A stretch of DNA of 12,568 bases from Comamonadaceae bacterium UBA2334 (GTDB lineage Bacteria; Pseudomonadota; Gammaproteobacteria; Burkholderiales; Burkholderiaceae_C). Below are positions 1 to 6,554 of this stretch, in pieces. The stretch lies in NCBI GenBank assembly GCA_002344885.1, contig DDUQ01000035.1, positions 1-12,568 of the forward strand. The letters run 5' to 3'. How positions within the stretch are numbered: position 1 is the first letter of the stretch; each line of letters opens with the position of its first letter. Under the pieces are notes generated by a model. It was given only the letters and a program-made list of their open reading frames with translations. It did no database searches and was not told the DNA's origin. The position numbers were made by a program, and so were the translations under genes.

Positions 1-515
1 GCACTTCACTTTTGAATCCGCCCACCCGCGCTGAAGTGGGTGAATATGACAGCAACTTCGGTGATCCCACACTGGCAGACAAATACAACTCGCAGTATTC
101 ACGATTTGTGGTAGGAATTAAGTTGGAACGTACTTTGGCAGATGCGGGGTATGCTTTTAAATTAATATTTCCTGTTTTTGTGGCCATGCTGATTGCGATT
201 CTCCACTTCTTTATCCCGATTGAGTCAGTCTCTAGATTCAATTTGGCGGTGGGCTCTATATTTGCTTCTGTTGGTGCGAGCTACACCATAACCAATAGTT
301 TGCCACAATCCAGTTACATGAGTTTGGCAGAGCTAATCAATCTAACAACAATTGTGTTTATTCTGATCTGCCTATGTGGATCAGTTTATTCTTTTTATCT
401 GTTCAAGCAAGAAGGTGGTGCGTTCAAATACAAGGTATTCGACAAGTGGTTTGCCTCGTCCATTTTTGGGCTGTATTCAATTTTGATGATTGCGATTATT
501 GGACTCCGATCTTGA
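1..515 (+). CDS. Pentameric ligand-gated ion channel (Cys-loop/ELIC-GLIC type), C-terminal part, 5' end outside the window
   Basis: The frame is open to the left edge, so this is a 3' fragment; the TTG at 12 is only the first possible start inside the window. Residues below count from that TTG. A strand-like segment ending in YSRFVVGIKLERT (29-41) resembles the last beta strand before M1 of Cys-loop channels. Four hydrophobic segments follow: M1 ~50-69, M2 ~76-96, M3 ~108-131, M4 ~145-165. The M2-M3 loop LPQSSYMSLAE (97-107) matches the LP..PY.T type of ELIC and GLIC. With R75 taken as position 0', the LP falls 22 residues later, the same spacing I recall for ELIC; this puts F84 at 9' and Y91 at 16', the usual hydrophobic gate positions. 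Such proteins form inner-membrane homopentameric ion channels gated by protons or small amines. The ligand-binding domain is outside the window, so ligand and selectivity are unknown. Codon use is AT-rich compared with the neighbours (22 G/C in the 60 bases 121-180). Confidence 0.72.
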   Translation, partial: TSLLNPPTRAEVGEYDSNFGDPTLADKYNSQYSRFVVGIKLERTLADAGYAFKLIFPVFVAMLIAILHFFIPIESVSRFNLAVGSIFASVGASYTITNSLPQSSYMSLAELINLTTIVFILICLCGSVYSFYLFKQEGGAFKYKVFDKWFASSIFGLYSILMIAIIGLRS

Positions 516-1199
516 GTCCTGGCAACACTTCAAGATGCTTGCCACCCCCAGTCGGCGCTGCAAACACCGGACGGCGCTGCCCGGCGTGGTGAGCACAGGC
601 AGGCCCGTCGCCTCCACGACCACACCAGCAGCACGGGCCATGCTGAACTGCGCCAGGGCAATCACAGCACAGCCTTCATCCTGGAGGCGTCGGGCTGCCT
701 GCACCACGCAGGTATCGTGCGCGGCAAAGTCCCCCCTGTTCAGGGCCTGCATGGCTTCCTCGGTGAGTTCACAACGCAGATCCACAGATGACGGAAACTC
801 TCCCGGCATCGTTGCCAAGGTAGGGCCGAAAGAGGCCACCAGGCCCACGCGGCCACCCATGGCGGCTGCTTCATCAATCATGGCCTCGTTCGGCTTGAGC
901 ACGGGCATGTGAGGGCGGCGCGCTGCGACCGCCTCGATGCACGGGCCAAATGCCGAGCAAGTGAACAGGATGCCGTGCGCGCCCTGAGCTTCGGCATAGG
1001 CCGCCAGAGTTTCAAAGCGTGCGTGCATGTCGGCGTCCAATCCGGTGCCGCGACGCGCCAGGTCGGCAGACAGGCTGTCGTCCAGCAGGTTCATGCAAAT
1101 GGCCTCGGGCCAAGCCGATGCCATTTCCACGTTGATCGGCCCGACCGAGTGCGCCAGTGCATGAATGAGTGCAATGCGCACCGGCCGCGCCACGCTCAC
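477..1199 (-). CDS. Aspartate/glutamate racemase-superfamily protein
   Basis: The predicted protein is 240 aa from a GTG at 1199, chosen because it overlaps the TGA of the upstream permease as GTGA, the usual sign of translational coupling. A longer open frame to 1286 exists, but its first 29 residues are antisense-like and alanine/glycine-rich. The fold signs are the N-terminal strand VRIALIHAL with PINVEM (~21-26), the ILFTCSAFGPC motif with C81 and C87, a GGRVGLVASFG strand (~115-125), the VIALAQFSMARAAG motif (~179-192) and the closing strand GLPVLTTPGSAVRCL. The first catalytic-type Cys (C81) is present, but the second, normally in an L-G-C-T/A-C-T type motif, is replaced by A-Q-F-S. Classical two-cysteine racemase activity is therefore doubtful; one-cysteine relatives include decarboxylases and uncharacterised groups. 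The last ~12 residues (229-240) are read antisense through the ion-channel gene and do not look like a family C-terminus. Last gene of the transporter cluster. Confidence 0.8.
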   Translation of the reverse strand: MSVARPVRIALIHALAHSVGPINVEMASAWPEAICMNLLDDSLSADLARRGTGLDADMHARFETLAAYAEAQGAHGILFTCSAFGPCIEAVAARRPHMPVLKPNEAMIDEAAAMGGRVGLVASFGPTLATMPGEFPSSVDLRCELTEEAMQALNRGDFAAHDTCVVQAARRLQDEGCAVIALAQFSMARAAGVVVEATGLPVLTTPGSAVRCLQRRLGVASILKCCQDSRSESNNRNHQN

Positions 1200-3784
1200 G
1201 CCCCTGCCAGCGACGGCTTGACAGCGCGGCGGCGCTGCAACCCAACCACCACCGCCAGCAGCAACAGCGCTGGCACAAACCACCACTCTTTGGCAGGCCG
1301 ATCAGCAGGCACCTCAACCGATGTGATGCGGAAGCTCTGCTCAATGCCCAATTTCTCGGCCACGGTACCAAACTTGACCCCCACCACCATCAGCGCGTCA
1401 CCATCTGGCATGACCGTCAGGCCAGCACTGGCCAAGCGGGTTTTGGCGTCACCTGCCTCACCCAGCGGAATCAACACACCTTTGCGGACTTCTTTGCCAT
1501 CCATGTTCAAACCTTCGATCCAGACCCGCTTACCCGTCTGGGGCGGGGCCGCCTCGATCGCCTGCACCATGGCCGCCCCCTTCAGGTCGTCAAAGGGTGG
1601 GTGCACCATGTCCATCCAGAAACCGGGGCGGAACAAGGTGAAGCACACCAGCAGCAGGGCCGCGGTTTCATACCAACGGTTGCGTGCAAAGAAGTAGCCG
1701 GACGTGGCTGCGGCAAACACCAGCATGGCCACCAGTGCCGATGCCATGGTCAGCGCCACATGCAACGGCCCGTCCAGCCCAATCAGCAGCAACTGGGTGT
1801 TGAAGATGAACAGGAACGGCAAAATGGCCGTGCGCATGCTGTAGTAGAACGCCGTGATGCCGGTCTGGATGGGGTCGTGCTTGGCAATGGCTGCCGCCGC
1901 AAACGAAGCCAGGCCCACGGGCGGTGTCACGTCGGCCATCAGACCAAAGTAAAACACGAACAGGTGCACGGCAATCAGCGGCACGATCAGTCCGCTTTGC
2001 GCCCCCAACTCCACAATGACAGGTGCCATCAGCGTGGAAACCACGATGTAGTTGGCGGTAGTGGGCAAGCCCATGCCCAGGATCAGGCTGATGACCGCCA
2101 CCAACACCAGCATGAGCATGAGGTTGCCACCAGACAGCAACTCCACCACCTCGGTCATGACCAGACCCACGCCGGTGAGCGACACGGTACCGACGATGAT
2201 GCCCGCAGCGGCAGTGGCCACGCCAATACCGATCATGTTGCGCGCACCGATGACCAGACCATCGATCAGGTCCTGCCAACCTGCCTTCAGGTGCTCGATC
2301 GGACGGTGGTCATTGCGGAACAGGCCAATGATGGGCTTTTGCGTCAGCATGACAAACACCATGAACATGGTGGCCCAGAAGGCAGACAGCGCAGGTGAGA
2401 GCCGCTCCACCATGAGGCACCACACCAGCACCACCACCGAAAGCAGGTAGTGCAGGCCAGACTTGACCGTGGGCCCCGTCTCGGGCAGCTCGAACACCGG
2501 CGCGTTGGGGTCGTCCAGTTCCAGCACCGGCTGGCGTGAACCGACCCAGAGCAAGCCCACATACGCGGCCACCACACCGATACCGATGACCGGCAGTGCC
2601 GCATCGCCCAGCAGGGTTTTGAGGAAATCGATGACATAGTAGGTCACACCGGCCAGGACGATGAAGCCGCTCAGCGTCATCAGGAATGACACCAGTCGTT
2701 GCGTACCCGTGCTGTTGCCACGGCGGGGCAGACCTTGCATGTTGGCCTTCAGCGCCTCCAGGTGCACGATGTAGAACAACGCGATGTAGGAAATGATGGC
2801 TGGCAGGAAGGCATGCTTCATCACATCCACATACGGGATGCCCACGTACTCGACCATCAGGAACGCGGCAGCGCCCATCACCGGCGGCATGATCTGTCCG
2901 TTGACCGAAGACGACACTTCCACCGCACCGGCCTGGTCACCCCGGTAACCCACGCGCTTCATCAGTGGGATGGTGAAGGTGCCGGTGGTGACCACGTTGG
3001 CAATCGACGAACCTGAAATGATGCCGGTGGCCGCAGATGACACCACGGCGGCCTTGGCCGGGCCACCGCGCATGTGACCCAGCAGGGCAAATGCAGATTT
3101 GATGAAGTAGTTGCCCGCACCCGCCTTGTCCAGCAACGAGCCGAACAGCACAAACAGGAAGATGAAACCGCTGGAGACACCCAGCGCCACACCGTACACA
3201 CCCTCGGTGGTGAGCCACTGGTGCGTCATTGCACGGTCAAGTGACGCGCCCTTGTGCGCCATCATGTCCGGCATGTAAGGGCCGGCAAACGTGTAAACCA
3301 GGAACACCACGGCCACCACCACCATGGCCAGGCCCAGCACGCGGCGGGTGGCTTCGAGCAACAGCACGATGCCAAGTACCGCCGTCCACACATCCATTGG
3401 TGTGGGCTGACCCGGCCGCGCTGCCAGTTCACGGTAGAAAATGAAAATGTAGGCAGCAGAGAACGCCCCCAGCAAGGCAAACACCCAATCCAACGCAGGC
3501 ACATGCTTGCGCGGTGAGCGCTTGGTGGCGGGGTAGGCCAAGAACGCCAGAAACACGGCAAACGCCAGATGAATGGCACGGGTCTGCGTGTCATTCAGCA
3601 CGGGTATCAGATTGGACACCATGTACGGCAGCGGCGAGGCGATCCACAACTGGAACAGTGACCACGCCAGGGCTACCCCTGTGATCAATTTGGCAACCGT
3701 CGGGCCGGGCTGACGGCCGCCGGTGTCGTTGTCTTCAACCAGCTGGTTGACATCAATATCGGCGACATTGGTTTTGGCGTTCAT
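1196..3784 (-). CDS. TRAP transporter fused permease (DctQM type, 4TM/12TM) with C-terminal DUF3394 domain
   Basis: This 862-aa inner-membrane protein combines the small and large TRAP permease subunits and would couple substrate import to an ion gradient (Na+ in studied TRAP systems), taking its cargo from the periplasmic TAXI protein encoded just upstream. The ATG at 3784 is chosen because GGGAG lies 6-7 bases before it; the open frame extends 31 codons further without an RBS. A hydrophilic N-terminus (~1-30) precedes many membrane helices. The DctM-like core shows GYRGDQAGAVEVSSSVNGQ followed by IMPPVMGAAAF (~280-310), and later MGLPTTANYIVVSTLMAP (~570-590). Residues from about 705 on form the DUF3394 tail, a soluble region with a PDZ-like stretch (VKFGTVAEKLGIEQ) and a final helix WWFVPALLLLAVVVGL before RRR. 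The length fits the longest fused TRAP permeases. It overlaps the racemase-family gene by 4 bases. Substrate unknown. Confidence 0.95.
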   Translation of the reverse strand: MNAKTNVADIDVNQLVEDNDTGGRQPGPTVAKLITGVALAWSLFQLWIASPLPYMVSNLIPVLNDTQTRAIHLAFAVFLAFLAYPATKRSPRKHVPALDWVFALLGAFSAAYIFIFYRELAARPGQPTPMDVWTAVLGIVLLLEATRRVLGLAMVVVAVVFLVYTFAGPYMPDMMAHKGASLDRAMTHQWLTTEGVYGVALGVSSGFIFLFVLFGSLLDKAGAGNYFIKSAFALLGHMRGGPAKAAVVSSAATGIISGSSIANVVTTGTFTIPLMKRVGYRGDQAGAVEVSSSVNGQIMPPVMGAAAFLMVEYVGIPYVDVMKHAFLPAIISYIALFYIVHLEALKANMQGLPRRGNSTGTQRLVSFLMTLSGFIVLAGVTYYVIDFLKTLLGDAALPVIGIGVVAAYVGLLWVGSRQPVLELDDPNAPVFELPETGPTVKSGLHYLLSVVVLVWCLMVERLSPALSAFWATMFMVFVMLTQKPIIGLFRNDHRPIEHLKAGWQDLIDGLVIGARNMIGIGVATAAAGIIVGTVSLTGVGLVMTEVVELLSGGNLMLMLVLVAVISLILGMGLPTTANYIVVSTLMAPVIVELGAQSGLIVPLIAVHLFVFYFGLMADVTPPVGLASFAAAAIAKHDPIQTGITAFYYSMRTAILPFLFIFNTQLLLIGLDGPLHVALTMASALVAMLVFAAATSGYFFARNRWYETAALLLVCFTLFRPGFWMDMVHPPFDDLKGAAMVQAIEAAPPQTGKRVWIEGLNMDGKEVRKGVLIPLGEAGDAKTRLASAGLTVMPDGDALMVVGVKFGTVAEKLGIEQSFRITSVEVPADRPAKEWWFVPALLLLAVVVGLQRRRAVKPSLAGA

Positions 3785-3856
3785 GCTGAACTCCCGGGAA
3801 AAACGTGAAGCTGCAATGGGGCGGTCATGCCAACAGCCCAAGCAAACACAAGCATC

Positions 3857-3890
3857 AAAAAAGCCCCATGCTGGCAACGCAACATGGGGC
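3857..3890 (-). terminator. Intrinsic terminator between the TAXI binding protein and the TRAP permease
   Basis: On the minus strand an 11-bp stem (GCCCCATGTTG / CAGCATGGGGC, one T-G wobble) closes a 6-base loop CGTTGC and is followed directly by six T residues. It starts 20 bases after the TAA of the binding protein and ends about 70 bases before the permease start. This has all parts of a Rho-independent terminator. Because the permease lies downstream on the same strand, it probably acts as a partial terminator that keeps binding protein levels above permease levels, or it separates two transcripts. Confidence 0.88.
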
Positions 3891-3910
3891 GGCTGATCAG
3901 GCAGGCAGGA

Positions 3911-4885
3911 TTACTTCATCCAGCCTTTTTCCTTGTAGTACTTCACGGCACCGGGGTGCAACGGGGCCGACAGGCCGGCCTTGATCATTTTTTCAGGCTG
4001 CAGACCTGCAAAGGCTGGGTGCAGTTTCTTGAAGTCTTCGATGTTGTCGAACACCGCCTTGGTGAACAGGTAGACCTCGTCGTCAGACTTCTTGGCCGAC
4101 GTCACGATCGTGGCCAATACACCGTAAGTGTCCAGCTCTGCAGCCTGCGACGGGTAGGTTTTGGCAGGGATGCGAGCATCGGAGTAGTAGCTGTTGGCTG
4201 CCACCAGTTTGTCCACGGCAGCGCCGGTGATGTTCACCAACTGCGCACCGCAAGTGGTCAATGGGTCCTGGATGTTGGCGCTGGGGTGCCCCACCACATA
4301 GAAGAATGCGTCAATCTTGTTGTCGCACAGGGCGGCACCGTGCTCGTCGGGCTTCAGCTCGGACACGGCTGCAAAGTCGCTGGCCTTCATGCCGGTGGCG
4401 CCCATCAGTTCATCGACCGACGAACGGGTGCCCGAACCGGGGTTGCCAATGGCCACACGCTTGCCCTTGAGGTCAGCCAGACCTTTGATGTTGGCTTCTT
4501 TGCGGGCCACCAGCGTGAGGGGCTCCGGGTGCAGCGACAGCACGGAGCGCAGGTCAGGCACTGCCTTGCCGTCAAACGCTTTCAGGCCCTTGGTGGCGTT
4601 GAACTGCGCGTCGGACTGGGCCACGCCAAAGTCGAGGTCGCCACCGTTGATGGTGTTGATGTTGGCCACAGAGCCGCCGGTGGATTCCACCGTGCAGCGG
4701 TAACCATGCTTGGAGCGGTCTTTGTTGACCAGGCGACACACAGCACCACCTGCCGCGTAATAAACGCCTGTGACACCGCCTGTGCCAATCGTCATGAACT
4801 TCTGCTGGGCCATCACCGGGGTAGCGGGTGCCATCAGGGTCACGGCAGCCGCCACGGCGCCGAGGTAAGCAGTCAACTTCTTCAT
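3911..4885 (-). CDS. TAXI-family TRAP transporter substrate-binding protein
   Basis: This 324-aa periplasmic protein captures the substrate for the fused TRAP permease. The ATG at 4885 is preceded by AGGAG with 8 bases spacing. A Sec signal peptide spans residues 1-26 (KK, a hydrophobic Ala/Val/Leu core, then PVMA before QQK). The mature start FMTIGTGGVTGVYYAAGGAV is the typical TAXI opening, followed by the TESTGGSVANI-like segment (VESTGGSVANINTI), GDLDFGVAQSDAQFNA and KGKRVAIGNPGSGTRSS, all family hallmarks. TAXI proteins usually pair with fused 4TM/12TM permeases, as here. Studied TAXI proteins bind glutamate/glutamine or other small carboxylates (general knowledge); the enzymes around this one suggest an amino acid or related acid. 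A strong hairpin terminator follows the gene. Identification is firm, substrate is not. Confidence 0.96.
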   Translation of the reverse strand: MKKLTAYLGAVAAAVTLMAPATPVMAQQKFMTIGTGGVTGVYYAAGGAVCRLVNKDRSKHGYRCTVESTGGSVANINTINGGDLDFGVAQSDAQFNATKGLKAFDGKAVPDLRSVLSLHPEPLTLVARKEANIKGLADLKGKRVAIGNPGSGTRSSVDELMGATGMKASDFAAVSELKPDEHGAALCDNKIDAFFYVVGHPSANIQDPLTTCGAQLVNITGAAVDKLVAANSYYSDARIPAKTYPSQAAELDTYGVLATIVTSAKKSDDEVYLFTKAVFDNIEDFKKLHPAFAGLQPEKMIKAGLSAPLHPGAVKYYKEKGWMK

Positions 4886-5036
4886 GGGTACATCTCCTAT
4901 GGGTTTTACAGAGTTGGTTAACGGGGCTCAGCCTCGTGGGCTGTGTTCATCGCTGGCAAACCGGCATCTTAATGAAAGCTTTGTGAAAGACTGCATGCAA
5001 CGGGGCGGGATAAACCCTAGAAGCCATGCAAAATTT

Positions 5037-6386
5037 TCATGTCGTCAGGCATTTGTCAAGTAATGCCCCGTCCAGCGCACGAGCCAGGCGTGCCACAACG
5101 GTGTCCAGTTCGTCTTCGCTGACAATGAACGGCGGTGCCAGCAGCACGTGGTCGCCACAGCGGCCGTCTACCGTGCCGCCCATCGGGTACACCAGCAAGC
5201 CCTCTGCCATGGCAGCGGCTTTCAGCCTGGCGTGGAGTTTGAAAGACGGGTCAAACCACTGACGGCTCTCCCGGTCTTGCACCAACTCGAGCCCCCAGAA
5301 GAGACCCCTGCCCCTGATGTCGCCCACGTTGGGGTGGGCACCCAACACGTCCGACAAGCGCTGCTGAAAAAAGCGGCCCCGTTCTCGGACCTGGGCCAGC
5401 AAACCGTCACGCTCGATCACCTGCTGCACCGCCAGCGCGGCTGCACATGCCACCGCATGCCCGAGGTAGGTGTGCCCGTGCTGAAACAGCCCGCTGCCGC
5501 AGCGTAGCGCGTCAACCAGGCGCTGTTGCACCAGCACCGCCCCGATAGGCTGGTAGCCTCCGCCCAAGCCTTTGGCAACGGTCAGCAGGTCGGGTACCAC
5601 ACCCTCCTGCTCGCAGGCGTGCAAGGTGCCGGTGCGGCCCATGCCACACATCACCTCGTCGAGGATCAGCAAAATGCCGTGGCGGTCGCACAGGTCGCGG
5701 ATGCCCTTCAGGTAGCCTGGCACCGGTGTGAGCACGCCTGCGGTGGCGCCACCGACCGTCTCGGCCACGAACGCAATGATGGTGTCCCCACCCAGCCGGT
5801 CGACTTCTTCACTCAGCTCGGAAACCAAGCGCTGGCCATACTGCTCTGGCGTCTCACCTGCCAACTGGTCGCGATACGGGTAGCACGGCGACACGTGCGT
5901 GACGTCAATGAGCAGCGGCTTGAACTGCTCCCGCCGCCAGGCGTTGCCGCCGACCGCCAACGCCCCCAAAGTGTTGCCGTGGTAGCTCTGACGGCGGGCC
6001 AGAAAATGTCGACGCTGGGGTTGGCCCACCTCGACGAAGTATTGCCGCGCCAACTTGAGGGCGGCCTCCACCGCTTCTGAACCACCACTCACAAAGTAAG
6101 CATGGCTCATCCCAGCCGGGGCACGACTGATGAGTTTTTCAGCCAGTTCCTCTGCCACCTCGGTGGTGAAGAAACTGGTGTGCGCATAGGCCAGCCGGTC
6201 AATCTGTGCGTGCATGGCTGCCAGCACAGCTGGGTGGGCATGCCCCAAGCAAGAGACCGCCGCACCACCCGACGCGTCGATGTAAGACCGCCCGTCGGCA
6301 TCGAACAGGTACACGCCTTGGCCGCCCGAGGCGACCGGCGGGCAGGATTGGAGTTGGCGGTGGAGGACGTGAGTATGCAGAGACAT
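5037..6386 (-). CDS. Class III PLP-dependent aminotransferase (aspartate aminotransferase family, YodT-like)
   Basis: The protein is 449 aa from the ATG at 6386, where MSLHTHVLHRQ matches the usual family start; the longer frame to 6764 runs through the divergent promoter region into the dehydrogenase gene on the other strand. No clear Shine-Dalgarno is visible, and a second ATG at 6446 would add 20 residues. Class III landmarks in order: YIDASGGAAVSCLGHAHP (~35-52), YFVSGGSEAVEAALKLAR (PLP phosphate-binding, ~95-112), SYHGNTLGAL (~130), LILDEVMCGMGRTG with the PLP-ring aspartate (~240), TVAKGLGGGYQPIGAV with the Schiff-base lysine (~271), and HGHTYLGHAVACAAAL (~305). It would move an amino group between an amine or amino acid and a keto acid such as pyruvate; substrate choice cannot be read off. 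It lies 151 bases upstream of the TAXI gene on the same strand and diverges from the DadA-like gene, so it is likely the first gene of the cluster. Confidence 0.93.
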   Translation of the reverse strand: MSLHTHVLHRQLQSCPPVASGGQGVYLFDADGRSYIDASGGAAVSCLGHAHPAVLAAMHAQIDRLAYAHTSFFTTEVAEELAEKLISRAPAGMSHAYFVSGGSEAVEAALKLARQYFVEVGQPQRRHFLARRQSYHGNTLGALAVGGNAWRREQFKPLLIDVTHVSPCYPYRDQLAGETPEQYGQRLVSELSEEVDRLGGDTIIAFVAETVGGATAGVLTPVPGYLKGIRDLCDRHGILLILDEVMCGMGRTGTLHACEQEGVVPDLLTVAKGLGGGYQPIGAVLVQQRLVDALRCGSGLFQHGHTYLGHAVACAAALAVQQVIERDGLLAQVRERGRFFQQRLSDVLGAHPNVGDIRGRGLFWGLELVQDRESRQWFDPSFKLHARLKAAAMAEGLLVYPMGGTVDGRCGDHVLLAPPFIVSEDELDTVVARLARALDGALLDKCLTT

Positions 6387-6456
6387 GGTGTCAGCAAGGC
6401 GTAGCAAGATGTGGCGGAAAAAGGTGCTGCAAAGTCTAGGCGGCATCCACGCAGGA

Positions 6457-6524
6457 GCGGAAATGCTTTTTGGCGCCGACCCATGACTTTTGGTTATGGG
6501 TGACAGCCCGATCGGCATTTCCGC
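6457..6524. promoter_or_regulatory. Nested dyad operator in the divergent promoter region (LysR-type T-N11-A box inside a larger inverted repeat)
   Basis: The inner inverted repeat has arms ACCCATGAC (6479-6487) and GTTATGGGT (6493-6501), 8 of 9 pairs, spacer 5. Its ACCCAT-N11-ATGGGT core fits the LysR-type T-N11-A recognition pattern exactly. The outer inverted repeat has perfect 10-base arms GCGGAAATGC (6457-6466) and GCATTTCCGC (6515-6524). The centres of the two repeats differ by half a base (6490 and 6490.5). The site lies 70 bases from the aminotransferase start and 30 bases from the dehydrogenase start, so a LysR dimer or tetramer bound here could control both directions. The best candidate regulator is the LysR protein encoded at 7801-8712. 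Binding is inferred; the symmetry is directly visible. Confidence 0.7.
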
Positions 6525-6554
6525 AGCGGCCGTCCACTGGTTAGAGTGCGGGCC

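Noticed and set aside
1169..2398. A 409-residue open frame on the plus strand opposite the TRAP permease
   Set aside because: His/Gln/Arg-rich shadow of the permease codons; no motif.
3827..4921. A 364-residue open frame on the plus strand opposite the TAXI gene
   Set aside because: The opposite strand has a full signal peptide, RBS and family motifs; this frame has none.
6417..6429. Shared 13-base word GAAAAAGGTGCTG at 6417-6429 and 12245-12257
   Set aside because: One 13-base match between two sites in a window of this size is expected by chance, and the flanks do not match.
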